From the NCBI RefSeq assembly GCF_001682865.1, contig NZ_MAQX01000011.1, positions 62,614 through 126,613 of the forward strand: a stretch of 64,000 bases of DNA, given 5' to 3'. The position numbers and the translations under genes were made by a program. Under the pieces are notes generated by a model. That model saw only the letters and a program-made list of their open reading frames with translations. It searched no databases and was not told the origin of the DNA. Below, in pieces: positions 16,793 through 25,013 of this stretch (positions are counted from its first letter, which is position 1; the number at the start of each line of letters is the position of its first letter). The DNA is from Bacillus sp. FJAT-26390 (GTDB lineage Bacteria > Bacillota > Bacilli > Paenibacillales > Paenibacillaceae).

Positions 16793-17599
16793 ATGACAAA
16801 TAATCAATTCCCCGTCGGCCGATTGCAAGGGAAGGTTGCGCTCATTACGGGGGCAGGCTCCGGAATAGGCAAAGCAACCGCATTGAAGTTTGCGAAGGAA
16901 GGCGCTGACCTGGCCCTTCTTGATGTCAAGGAAGCTGAAATGGAAGAGGTTTGCCGCAGTGTTCGCCTCTATAACGTAGATTGCCTTGCGATCGAGACTG
17001 ACATTTCGAATGAAATTCAGCTTGCAAACGCCTACCGGCAGGTGGGGGAACATTACGGTAAGCTCGATATCGTCTATGCCAATGCCGGCATTAACGGCGT
17101 ATTGACACCGATCGAGCTTATGGACTTCGACGATTGGAATACGACGCTGCAGGTAAATTTGAGCGGAACCTTCCTTACCGTTAAGCATGCGATCCCTTTA
17201 TTAAAAGAAAAAGGCGGCAGCATCCTGATTACTAGCTCCATTAACGGCAACCGCGTATTTTCCAATATCGGATTTAGCGCTTACAGCAGCACCAAGGCGG
17301 GACAGGTTGCATTCGCCAAAATGGCAGCGCTGGAGCTTGCCAAGTACAAAATTCGGGTCAATGCCATCTGCCCTGGCGCTATTCAGACGAATATCGAACA
17401 AAACACCGAGCGGACGCCGGAGCTGGAGCGCGTAACGATTCCCGTTGAATATCCCGAGGGCAGCCAGCCGCTGGAGCATGGGCCAGGAAGCGCCGCGCAA
17501 GTGGCCAAGCTGGCATTGTTCCTTGCTTCAGAGGAATCGAGCCATATATCAGGTACAGCCATCTTCATTGACGGCGCAGAATCATTGCTTCGCGGATAA
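16793..17599 (+). CDS. SDR family NAD(P)-dependent oxidoreductase
   Basis: The 268-residue protein is a classical short-chain dehydrogenase. It has the TGAGSGIG cofactor loop, NAG in the central strand, and the catalytic Ser (ITSSING) with YxxxK (AYSSTKAG). An Asp at the end of the second strand (LLDVKE) suggests NAD rather than NADP. The substrate is unknown. Start choice: AAGGAGG (16778-16784) sits eight bases before the ATG at 16793; the ATG at 16772 lies upstream of that site. The amylase-family gene follows after 47 bases. Confidence 0.88.
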   Translation: MTNNQFPVGRLQGKVALITGAGSGIGKATALKFAKEGADLALLDVKEAEMEEVCRSVRLYNVDCLAIETDISNEIQLANAYRQVGEHYGKLDIVYANAGINGVLTPIELMDFDDWNTTLQVNLSGTFLTVKHAIPLLKEKGGSILITSSINGNRVFSNIGFSAYSSTKAGQVAFAKMAALELAKYKIRVNAICPGAIQTNIEQNTERTPELERVTIPVEYPEGSQPLEHGPGSAAQVAKLALFLASEESSHISGTAIFIDGAESLLRG

Positions 17600-17646
17600 C
17601 GCTTATTTTTTGCAGGCCAAAATCATATATAGAGGAGTGGGAGCCA

Positions 17647-19392
17647 ATGTTCAAGGAATGCTTGCACCATTCGCCCGATTTGAAATGGGCATATGCTTAC
17701 GATTGCGATACTTATCATCTCAGGCTCCGCACTAAACGGAACGATGTCGAAGAAGCTGTAGCGTTAACAGGCGACAAATACGACTGGGATAACTATCGTC
17801 TGGACGTCCAGATGGAGAAAATTGCGGCGGACCCCTTATTCGATTATTGGGAGGCGGTCATCAAACCCGAGCAGCGGCGCTTTTCTTACGGCTTTCGCGT
17901 TCGGAGCGGCGAAGAGACGTTATGGCTTATCGAGAACGGCATCTTTGAGGAGCAGCCTGCCCCAGCCGGCGGGTATTATGATGTTCCATACATACATGCC
18001 ATCGATCTGTTTGCAGCACCCGAATGGGCGAAGGATGCCATCTTCTATCAAATCATGCCTGATCGTTACGCGAATGGCGATACAAGCAATGATCCTGAAG
18101 GCACGCAGCCTTGGGGCGAGCCGCCATCCGGCGAATCCCATTTTGGCGGGGATCTGCAAGGCATCCTTGGCAATCTTGACCATCTAACGAATCTAGGCAT
18201 TAATGCGATTTATTTGATGCCTTTATTTACTGCTCCCTCCAATCACAAATATGACACGGTCGATTATAAGCAAATCGATCCTCAGTTCGGAGATGCCGAA
18301 TTGCTTAAGAAGCTCGTCAAAGCCTGCCATGACCTTGAGATCCGTGTCGTGCTGGATGCCGTATTCAATCATACGAGCGAGCAGTTCCCACCCTTTCAAG
18401 ACGTGCTGAAGAATGGAGAAAGCTCCAAGTACAAGGACTGGTTCCATCTGAAGGATTTTCCCGTTGAGGTTAAAGATGGCGTCGCCAATTATGCCACCTT
18501 CGGCTTTTATGGCAATATGCCCAAGCTGAATACGGCGAATCCCGAGGTCAAGCAGTATTTGCTTGATATTGCGGTTTACTGGATAAAAGAAGCCGATATC
18601 GACGGATGGAGACTTGATGTCGCCAATGAGATCGACCACGCCTTCTGGCGGGATTTTCGCGCTGCGATCAGATCGGAGAAACCCGATGCTTTCATTATCG
18701 GCGAGGTATGGGGCAATTCGCTCAATTGGCTGCATGGGGATGAATTTGATTCCGCGATGAATTATCCGTTTACGAATTGTGTCTTGGATTTTTTCGCTTC
18801 GTCCGAAGGGCTCGCATCGGATTTTGCCGACCAAATTAACCGATTGCTCATGAGATACCCGCAGCAAACCAATGAGGCCTTATTTAATCTTCTATCCAGC
18901 CATGATACCGTCCGTGCGGCGACGGCACTCGGCGGCAACAAGCAGCGTTTAAAGCTGGCCGTCGTTTTTATGCTCACATCCATGGGTATTCCATGCGTCT
19001 ATTATGGCGATGAAATCGGCATGGAGGGCGGAGATGATCCCGATTGCCGCAGATGTATGGAATGGGACCAGGAGAAGCAGGATCGTGAGCTGTTTGATTT
19101 TTACCAGCTCATGATTGCGCTGCGCAAGCAGCATCCTGCCCTCCGCGACGGGCGATTCCGCTTCCTGTTTGCCGATAACGAAAAAGGAGCTTTGCTCTTT
19201 GAGCGTTTGAACAATAAGCAGCATTTTACGATTTGGATGAACAATACGGAGGATGCGCTCACACTTACGCATGGCATGGAAGCGGACGACTGGCGCGACG
19301 CGCTTACTGGCGATCAGGTAGCGACAATCGACAAGCAGCTTCAGCTCGAGCTTAAGCCGCTCGACTTCCGGATATTATGCCGGGACATTTAA
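17647..19392 (+). CDS. neopullulanase/cyclomaltodextrinase-type GH13 alpha-glycosidase
   Basis: The 581-residue enzyme has an N-terminal CBM34 domain (about 1-120) and a GH13 barrel of the GH13_20 type. Conserved regions are seen in order: DAVFNH (about 237-242), GWRLDVANE with nucleophile D324, IIGEVWG with acid E353, and LLSSHD with D420. It has no signal peptide, so it acts on imported maltodextrins or cyclodextrins in the cytoplasm. Its place before glgC suggests a link with glycogen or maltodextrin turnover. GAGGAG precedes the ATG. Confidence 0.9.
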   Translation: MFKECLHHSPDLKWAYAYDCDTYHLRLRTKRNDVEEAVALTGDKYDWDNYRLDVQMEKIAADPLFDYWEAVIKPEQRRFSYGFRVRSGEETLWLIENGIFEEQPAPAGGYYDVPYIHAIDLFAAPEWAKDAIFYQIMPDRYANGDTSNDPEGTQPWGEPPSGESHFGGDLQGILGNLDHLTNLGINAIYLMPLFTAPSNHKYDTVDYKQIDPQFGDAELLKKLVKACHDLEIRVVLDAVFNHTSEQFPPFQDVLKNGESSKYKDWFHLKDFPVEVKDGVANYATFGFYGNMPKLNTANPEVKQYLLDIAVYWIKEADIDGWRLDVANEIDHAFWRDFRAAIRSEKPDAFIIGEVWGNSLNWLHGDEFDSAMNYPFTNCVLDFFASSEGLASDFADQINRLLMRYPQQTNEALFNLLSSHDTVRAATALGGNKQRLKLAVVFMLTSMGIPCVYYGDEIGMEGGDDPDCRRCMEWDQEKQDRELFDFYQLMIALRKQHPALRDGRFRFLFADNEKGALLFERLNNKQHFTIWMNNTEDALTLTHGMEADDWRDALTGDQVATIDKQLQLELKPLDFRILCRDI

Positions 19393-19493
19393 TTTTGACG
19401 CTTCGGTTTAAAAGCCGCTTCGGTAGGTTAAAGATTTTTAGTCGTTAACGGACGCTCGCAGCAACTACTCATAACGGACAGGGGGAAATTTCA

Positions 19494-20714
19494 TTGAAAA
19501 AACATACTGATTGCATTGCCATGTTGTTAGCCGGCGGTGAAGGTCGACGATTAGCTCCGCTTACGAGTCAAGCAGCCAAACCTATCATTCCTTTTGGCGA
19601 TCGCTTTCGAATGATCGATTTCCCGCTGAATAACTGTGCAAATTCCAATATCACGACAATCGGCGTCCTAACGCAGTACTGCGCGGACTCTGTCCATAAC
19701 TATGTAGCAAACACGGATCATGAATTTTCCGAAAATATTGGTTCACGCGGCATTTCCCTTCTCCCATCCTCACGCAAATGCTTAACGGGATATGCCGGAA
19801 CCGCCGACGCGATTTATCAGAACATGGATTATATCGACCAGCAAGGCGCTGAGCATGTGCTGATTCTCTCCGGCGACCATATTTATGAAATGGATTATAA
19901 GCCTATGCTGGAGTTCCATAAGGAACGCGGCGCAGCAGCTACGATAGCCGTCAAGCAAGTGGCATGGCGCGAGGCAAGCCGATTTGGCATCCTAACAACG
20001 GATGAGCAGTATCGCGTCAGCTCCTTCCATGAAAAACCGGCTGAGCCGCAAAGCAATTTAGCATCCATGGGCATTTATTTGTTCCGGTGGGCGGATTTAA
20101 AGAGGTTCCTGCTAGAGGATTCCGTTAATCCGGATTCCAGTCATGATTTTGGCAAAGATGTCATTCCAGCCATTCTTTCCTCTAATGCTCATATGGCCGC
20201 TTACCCGTTCGAGGGTTATTGGCGGGATGTCGGCACAATCGACAGCCTCTGGGAGGCCAACATGGACCTCTTGGATGGCGAGCTGCGGCTTGGGTCTAAC
20301 GGATGGCCTGCAATGTCCGGCAAAAATACGACCATCGACAAGCCCTACTTGAGTCCACGAGCGGCGATTACAGATTCCATTCTTCATCCGGCATCCACCG
20401 TAGAAGCGGAAGTGACCCGCTCCATCGTCTGCTCGGGTGTGTCGATTGGAGCAAATACCGAAATATACGAAAGCATCATTATGCCTGGCGCCAGAATCGG
20501 TCGGAATGTCACTATTCATCGCGCCATTATCGGCGAAGGCGCCGTCGTTCATGACGGAGCCTATATCGGCCATTTGAACGACGAGATCTTCGTTGTTGGC
20601 CCAGGCGAAGCGATAACCGCCTCGTCCCCATCCAGAAAAGATTACAATATGGAGCCGCTCGCATCTCTTCTTCATGCAGTCGCCATTCGTGATCACAGCA
20701 ACATAGTGGGTTAA
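19494..20714 (+). CDS. glgC: glucose-1-phosphate adenylyltransferase
   Basis: The 406-residue enzyme makes ADP-glucose, the glycogen precursor, from ATP and glucose 1-phosphate. The nucleotide loop AGGEGRRLAPLT is at the N-terminus, YAGTADAIYQN in the middle, the glucose-phosphate site FHEKP near 180, and a left-handed beta-helix with hexapeptide repeats at the C-terminus. Translation starts at TTG (19494-19496) behind GGGGGAAA. No glgA, glgB, glgD or glgP is next to it, unlike most glycogen operons. Confidence 0.92.
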   Translation: MKKHTDCIAMLLAGGEGRRLAPLTSQAAKPIIPFGDRFRMIDFPLNNCANSNITTIGVLTQYCADSVHNYVANTDHEFSENIGSRGISLLPSSRKCLTGYAGTADAIYQNMDYIDQQGAEHVLILSGDHIYEMDYKPMLEFHKERGAAATIAVKQVAWREASRFGILTTDEQYRVSSFHEKPAEPQSNLASMGIYLFRWADLKRFLLEDSVNPDSSHDFGKDVIPAILSSNAHMAAYPFEGYWRDVGTIDSLWEANMDLLDGELRLGSNGWPAMSGKNTTIDKPYLSPRAAITDSILHPASTVEAEVTRSIVCSGVSIGANTEIYESIIMPGARIGRNVTIHRAIIGEGAVVHDGAYIGHLNDEIFVVGPGEAITASSPSRKDYNMEPLASLLHAVAIRDHSNIVG

Positions 20715-20730
20715 TTCTCGTTTCGAAGAA

Positions 20731-20779
20731 AAAGGCAAGCTGCAGGAGCAATCGCTCAGAGCAGTTTGCCTTTTTTTTC
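20731..20779 (+). terminator. intrinsic terminator of glgC
   Basis: AAGGCAAGCTGC pairs with GCAGTTTGCCTT around a loop with an inner GAGC/GCTC stem and is followed by a run of T. Confidence 0.88.
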
Positions 20780-20814
20780 GTCCTTATCCCACACCATGCA
20801 TGACTATGTTTGGA

Positions 20815-21222
20815 TTAAAGCTCCTTGGATGCAGCCGCTTCTGTCTCTCCAGCTTCTACCGCTCCGATTGCGCTTGCTTCTTGGCCGTCAGTCGCTTCAA
20901 TGATAGCTTCAACGGCTTCTGTTTCCTCCGTGCCTTTGCTGCGCGATCTTACGCTGCTGACGACGCTGCTTGCTGCTTGCCGTGTTTTGCCCGCGATTTG
21001 AACCGCTTGATCTCCAATTTGCTTGGCAATGCGGCCCGTTGTATCACTTACTTGACCAGCAACCTTCACTGTCGTATCGCTTACCTTATGCGCTTGAACT
21101 GAAATATCCTGACGCAGCTCCTTGCCAGCCTTTGGCGCCAATAATAAAGCAGTAACCGAACCTACGACACCTCCGGCTAATGCGCCAAGCAAAAATCCTT
21201 TAGTTTGTTTACGTGTTGACAT
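20815..21222 (-). CDS. YtxH domain-containing small envelope protein
   Basis: The 135-residue protein starts with a glycine/alanine-rich transmembrane segment (about 9-28, FLLGALAGGVVGSVTALLLA) ended by the PKAGKELRQD motif typical of YtxH proteins. A long helical region with repeated hydrophobic spacing follows, then an acidic low-complexity tail rich in Glu and Ala. Relatives are general-stress proteins with unknown mechanism. The DUF948 gene lies directly upstream; this pair is common in Bacillales. Confidence 0.85.
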   Translation of the reverse strand: MSTRKQTKGFLLGALAGGVVGSVTALLLAPKAGKELRQDISVQAHKVSDTTVKVAGQVSDTTGRIAKQIGDQAVQIAGKTRQAASSVVSSVRSRSKGTEETEAVEAIIEATDGQEASAIGAVEAGETEAAASKEL

Positions 21223-21264
21223 TATAGTTGCTCCTCTCGTTTTTAGCGTGCTCTTCGTCTATGG

Positions 21265-21747
21265 TTATTGATCAGGAACCCGATTCTGGTACGCGTCCAT
21301 GTCATTCTCAGCAGGTGCCGCCGCCTTTCGGCTAGTTTGCCACAGCTGCCATGCCGCCATTCCTAGCTCAGCCCATTCAAGCGCTTCGCCGACCTGCCGC
21401 TTCGTCTCGTACCGTTTCGCGTGATGCTCCGCCGACTCCGATAATACGGACGATATGCGCTCGGCTGCCGATGTCGTATGCGCAATCGCTCCCCCGACCT
21501 GCCCCGCAGCCTCGAACAGCTTGCTCGCGGATTCCAGTTGCTTATGCGCAGCTCTAATCGTCTCTTCTGCCGGTTGTATAAGCCCGCTAAGCTCAAGCGA
21601 CAGCTTCTGCAAATCCTGCTGCACCTTATCAGCCGCTGCTTGCACTTGCCCAAGCTTGTTAAGCGCTGCTCGCAATGCTAGTAGTATGCCTGCTGCCAGT
21701 ACAACAAATGCACCGGCTGCAATGGCCGCACTCCATGTCATGATCAT
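21265..21747 (-). CDS. DUF948 domain-containing membrane-anchored coiled-coil protein
   Basis: The 160-residue protein has one N-terminal membrane helix (about 4-25) and then a long amphipathic helix with heptad-like spacing (about 30-110), the pattern of DUF948 proteins that pair with YtxH proteins. The start is the ATG at 21745-21747, eight bases after GAGGG; a TTG at 21768 lies upstream of that site. Function is unknown; membrane-bound stress or envelope roles are suspected. Confidence 0.82.
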   Translation of the reverse strand: MIMTWSAAIAAGAFVVLAAGILLALRAALNKLGQVQAAADKVQQDLQKLSLELSGLIQPAEETIRAAHKQLESASKLFEAAGQVGGAIAHTTSAAERISSVLSESAEHHAKRYETKRQVGEALEWAELGMAAWQLWQTSRKAAAPAENDMDAYQNRVPDQ

Positions 21748-21883
21748 GACCGTATCCCTCCCCCTCAATCAATCGCAGGACCATACGTTTGCGCTCCTAG
21801 ACGAATGCCCACTGGCGTAATGACAGTATAAGCAGCATGGGCTTGTCAGGACACAGCTGATAAAAAAATCATTTTTTGCCCAA

Positions 21884-21934
21884 CAAAAAAAGGCTGCCTC
21901 AGCAGATCTTCTCAGATCTGCCAAAACAACCTTG
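21884..21934 (-). terminator. intrinsic terminator of the SufR-like regulator gene
   Basis: On the minus strand AAGGTTGTTTTGGCAGATC pairs with GATCTGCTGAGGCAGCCTT, many positions being G-U wobbles, followed by seven T residues. Confidence 0.88.
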
Positions 21935-21954
21935 CTATTGTCTAAATATGTTCG

Positions 21955-22620
21955 TTAACCAATGTGATAGCTGCATTTGCCGCCGCCCTTAGCCAAACAT
22001 TCCGTTCGTTCTACAGGCACGTCAAGCAATGATTTAAACAATGACAGCTCGCATCGGCATGCTTGCTGGTACTTCCCGGCAACCTGCGCAATCGGACAGT
22101 TATACTCGTAGAGCATAAAGCTGCCGTCGCTCCTCGTCTCCACTTCTGCCATGTAGCCCCCGGCATTTTGGATGACAGCAAGCTCGCTGACCTTCTGCTC
22201 CAAGCTTTTGCCCGCCATGCGCGGCTCATAGCGATCAAGCAGCTTCTTCTTCCTGCCTTCAAACATCCGATCGATAAGCGCTGCAGTATCCGGGTCTTCC
22301 GCCAGCTCGTCAAGCAAATCCAGCGCGAGAACATGATAATTTTTTGGGAAAAGCTCGTCCGCCTCAGCCGTCAGCTCATACGCATGCAATGGTCTGCCCA
22401 TTGCCTGGCGCACAGCCACGATGTTAACGCTGCCTTCGCTCTCAAGCGCATACATATGCCGCCGAATCGCCATCTCTGTCAGCGCAAGCTCGCTCGACAA
22501 GTCGCCGGCGTTCATTCTGCCGCTAGTTTTGAGCAGCATCAAAATTCTCTCGCGCGTAGAACTGTCTCTCCGTGAATCTGCCGTCATGTCTGCCGCTTCT
22601 ACCGCTCTTGTCCGCTTCAA
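21955..22620 (-). CDS. SufR-like winged-helix regulator with C-terminal cysteine cluster
   Basis: The 221-residue protein has a helix-turn-helix at about 23-65 (MNAGDLSSELALTEMAIRRHM) and a C-terminal domain with C175, C188, C190, C208 and C216. The frame EYNCPI...C..E...F, then EC...G..C.Y.I follows the SufR pattern, in which three or four cysteines hold an Fe-S cluster that sets DNA binding. A redox- or iron-sensing repressor is therefore likely; no suf genes are in the window. Start is a TTG behind AGGTGGTGAAGGG. Annotation pipelines may call it ArsR or DeoR. Confidence 0.78.
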   Translation of the reverse strand: MKRTRAVEAADMTADSRRDSSTRERILMLLKTSGRMNAGDLSSELALTEMAIRRHMYALESEGSVNIVAVRQAMGRPLHAYELTAEADELFPKNYHVLALDLLDELAEDPDTAALIDRMFEGRKKKLLDRYEPRMAGKSLEQKVSELAVIQNAGGYMAEVETRSDGSFMLYEYNCPIAQVAGKYQQACRCELSLFKSLLDVPVERTECLAKGGGKCSYHIG

Positions 22621-22696
22621 CCCTTCACCACCTTTGCAGGCTTGATAGCGTCATTGTAACGTATTTTGACTTCTTCGTAAATCAAGCATATTTTAC

Positions 22697-23116
22697 CTAC
22701 AGCTCGCGTTCCAAATAGTGCTCAACCGCTTGCTTGAAGGCAGGCATGAGCGTGGAAAGCACTTCGGTAAGGGGATGAAGCTCCGTCCGCTGCCAGACGT
22801 AATAATCCTGTACGAGCGGCTTGCGCAGCTTCACAAGCTCCGTCAGCGTTCCGTGCATGTCCGCTGGGAATGCGCCTGCCTCGCCCGTAATATCAATGAT
22901 ATCCTCATAGCTGCTCGCATCCCGCAAAATAAATCCGTCGATCAGGAAGCTGCCCACATCCGTCACGGTTTCTATGGCCAGATGCAGCGCTCTCTCCTGC
23001 GCCAAGCCTTCAAGCACTGTCCCCTGCCAATTAGCGGCAAGCGACTGCAGCGCAGATGCAACTTCGGTAATCGAATTCAACCGTACGGCAATTTGTTCGC
23101 GATTCACATAATACAT
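22697..23116 (-). CDS. HepT-fold DUF86 protein (YutE-like) with altered ribonuclease motif
   Basis: The 139-residue all-helical protein resembles Bacillus YutE and the HepT family, whose toxin members carry an R-x4-6-H-x-Y ribonuclease motif. Here the matching place is LRKPLVQDYY: Arg and Tyr are kept but His is Gln (Q104 counting from the upstream TTG codon). No MNT nucleotidyltransferase antitoxin lies beside it. So it is probably not an active MNT-HepT toxin. The ribosome site is weak; a TTG one codon upstream is an alternative start. Confidence 0.75.
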   Translation of the reverse strand: MYYVNREQIAVRLNSITEVASALQSLAANWQGTVLEGLAQERALHLAIETVTDVGSFLIDGFILRDASSYEDIIDITGEAGAFPADMHGTLTELVKLRKPLVQDYYVWQRTELHPLTEVLSTLMPAFKQAVEHYLEREL

Positions 23117-23139
23117 CAATCAGTCGCCCGCTTTCAGCC

Positions 23140-23250
23140 TTACTTCTTTTTTTTCGCCTTGCGTTTAAGCCATGCTACCATAATAATACTGCTAAAAATA
23201 ATGACTAACAAATACGTCAGCACTTCATAAACATCTCTCATGTCACTCAT
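23140..23250 (-). CDS. 36-residue single-span membrane peptide
   Basis: An ATG at 23248-23250 opens 36 codons: an acidic start (MSDMRDVYEV), one hydrophobic helix (about 11-27) and a strongly basic end (KRKAKKKK). This is a clean inside-positive membrane peptide. It lies between the Dabb gene and the HepT-fold gene, same strand, with a modest AGGCAGG site. Function is unknown; the composition makes chance translation unlikely. Confidence 0.6.
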   Translation of the reverse strand: MSDMRDVYEVLTYLLVIIFSSIIMVAWLKRKAKKKK

Positions 23251-23268
23251 AAGCCGTTAACCTGCCTC

Positions 23269-23556
23269 TCAGCTCTCAAAATCAATGCTGACGGAAGCTT
23301 CGCGAACTTGCATCATATGCTCGATTACTTTTTTATGTACAGGGTGCACTTGATAAACCTCTAATGCTTCCAAGGATTCAAATTTCGTAATAAGCGCAAT
23401 ATCGTATGAACGCTCCGAATGTACGATGTCAATGCCAACCTCAATGTATTTCAGCACTTCGATCTGGCCTTCCATATCTCTAAGCACCTGTGCGGTACGT
23501 GCCACGCTCTCTTCGCTGCCATCCTTTAATTTAAAAAATACGATATGAGTAATCAT
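23269..23556 (-). CDS. Dabb family (stress-responsive A/B barrel) protein
   Basis: The 95-residue protein begins MITHIVFFKLKDG and contains the SYDIALITKFES strand and the YQVHPVHKKV helix, marks of the dimeric alpha/beta barrel Dabb fold. Relatives are stress-induced or bind small aromatic molecules; the role here is not known. AGGAGG lies seven bases before the ATG. Confidence 0.87.
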   Translation of the reverse strand: MITHIVFFKLKDGSEESVARTAQVLRDMEGQIEVLKYIEVGIDIVHSERSYDIALITKFESLEALEVYQVHPVHKKVIEHMMQVREASVSIDFES

Positions 23557-23663
23557 TTATTGTTCCTCCTCTGATTTTGTCGCATGACTTTCGTCCTTTT
23601 GTCACATAATAACCTATGCAGTCGCATTACGGCAATCTTTAACGCGAAGGAGATCGGAACGTT

Positions 23664-23930
23664 ATGCGCTACCCGGTAACAATTGTTGCTACATTAATTG
23701 GAGTTGCAATCTGCTTGTTTAATTACACGGGTTACGACCCGCACAACTTTATTTTTTTCATGCTGAGCATTCCCGCATGGGTCGTTGATTTATTTGTCGA
23801 CGTGCATGAGGTAAGCGTCCTGCTTATGTATGCACTTACCATCATCACTTGGGCGCTGCTTGGCTTTGTAGCCGATGTGCTGATTGCGCGCGGCCGAGAT
23901 AGCGAACGCCATCCCCGCTCGGCACGATAA
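23664..23930 (+). CDS. small two-span membrane protein, unknown function
   Basis: The 88-residue protein has hydrophobic helices at about 5-20 and 26-75 (probably three crossing segments) and a basic tail. I do not recognise its family. GAAGGAG precedes the ATG with good spacing and a terminator follows, so it is a real single-gene unit. Confidence 0.65.
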   Translation: MRYPVTIVATLIGVAICLFNYTGYDPHNFIFFMLSIPAWVVDLFVDVHEVSVLLMYALTIITWALLGFVADVLIARGRDSERHPRSAR

Positions 23931-23943
23931 CTATTTATTTCAA

Positions 23944-23970
23944 CAAAAAGGAGCCTTTCGGCTCCTTTCG
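23944..23970. terminator. bidirectional terminator
   Basis: GGAGCC and GGCTCC with a TTTC loop; AAAAA on one side and TTT on the other serve both the small membrane gene and the convergent CuA gene. Confidence 0.8.
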
Positions 23971-24001
23971 CATGTTTACGGTCCATCAATCGGTTTAGGG
24001 G

Positions 24002-24391
24002 TCAGGCAGCTTCAACAACTAATGTAGAATGCATCGTTGTATGTCCTTGGCCGCACGGGATGGAGCAATAGATCTTGTAGGTGCCTGGCTCTGTAAATTC
24101 CAAGTCCGTTTCTGGGTGGTCATTATCCAAAGCTACTTGAAGCTCATCAATTTTCAAACCGTGAATGCCGCTTTTATTGGATAGCTTAAGTCTAACCTTG
24201 TCTCCAACTTTCACCTTGTACTCCGCTTGATCAAATACGAAATCGTTGGATGCTACTACTTTCATTAAACTCATGCCCTCTGGCAACGAGGCTGACTCGT
24301 CAACCGGCTTAGGCGGCAAGGCGAATGTGAGCAAATATAAGCCCAGCAACGACGCCGCTGCAAATAAAGTAAACATAATCCACTTATGCAT
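24002..24391 (-). CDS. membrane-anchored CuA-type cupredoxin (cytochrome c oxidase subunit II-like)
   Basis: The 129-residue protein has one N-terminal anchor (about 5-24) and a cupredoxin domain with a full CuA ligand set: H77 (GIHGL), C109, C113, H117 and M120 in the order C-x3-C-x3-H-x2-M. The Glu usually found between the cysteines of subunit II is replaced (SIP). No subunit I, III or haem genes lie near. It may be a stand-alone CuA electron carrier or copper-delivery protein. AAGGGGAG precedes the ATG. Confidence 0.85.
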   Translation of the reverse strand: MHKWIMFTLFAAASLLGLYLLTFALPPKPVDESASLPEGMSLMKVVASNDFVFDQAEYKVKVGDKVRLKLSNKSGIHGLKIDELQVALDNDHPETDLEFTEPGTYKIYCSIPCGQGHTTMHSTLVVEAA

Positions 24392-24526
24392 TGCTATGTG
24401 CTCCCCTTTGCGTTCATAATGTCTACCTCTTATATTACATAAGATGGTCCGATGTTCTCAACCTTAAACTACCGAAAGAGGAAAAGTTTTTTTGTTATTT
24501 TGACAAAACCATGAACAAATTCAAAA

Positions 24527-24928
24527 TTAGCTGGACAAATACTGTTTTAATACTCGTTCGGACTCCGCCTTCACGAAACCCCACAGCATAAAAAACTTGT
24601 GATGGTAGCCTCTGCACACATATTCGGCATGCAAGCCGTCCGTTTCACGCTTCTCCTCGTATACCTTAATGCCCGTTTCCCGAAACTGTCTTCTGATCGC
24701 GGCAAGCTCAAGCAGCACGCGATCCTGCATGCCGCGAAGCATGGAATCGTAAAACCGCGGAAGCTTAATCGCGGATGTGCCGATTACTCGTATATCATGA
24801 TCCAAAATACGCATAACGATTCCAAGCAGCACGTAACGCTTCACGAGCTCAAGCTCTTCCTCCGTCTGTATCGGCGGATGCGATGCCGTTCTGACTCTGC
24901 CGCGGGCTTCTTCCTCATTAGCGGCCAT
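24527..24928 (-). CDS. YhjD-like conserved protein, likely SOS-controlled
   Basis: The 133-residue soluble helical protein resembles Bacillus YhjD-type proteins of unknown function; a conserved AEYVCRGYHHKFF segment lies near the C-terminus. The start is the ATG at 24926-24928 behind GGAGGGG rather than the upstream TTG. A perfect LexA-type box lies over the promoter (see that entry), so expression after DNA damage is expected. No partner gene is in the unit. Confidence 0.75.
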   Translation of the reverse strand: MAANEEEARGRVRTASHPPIQTEEELELVKRYVLLGIVMRILDHDIRVIGTSAIKLPRFYDSMLRGMQDRVLLELAAIRRQFRETGIKVYEEKRETDGLHAEYVCRGYHHKFFMLWGFVKAESERVLKQYLSS

Positions 24929-24941
24929 TGCCACCCCTCCA

Positions 24942-24990
24942 AATAAGAACATCTGTTCTTATTATAGCCAGGGACAACGATTTCATGCAA
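24942..24990 (-). promoter_or_regulatory. SOS promoter: sigma-A elements with LexA (DinR) box
   Basis: On the minus strand TTGCAT (24985-24990) and TATAAT (24961-24966) are 18 bases apart. Directly downstream is a perfect 22-base palindrome (24942-24963) with core GAACATCTGTTC on the plus strand (24947-24958), matching the Gram-positive LexA consensus GAAC-N4-GTTC. It covers the expected start point, the normal place for repression. Confidence 0.82.
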
Positions 24991-25013
24991 GTGAATTTCC
25001 GTCTATCCAATAT

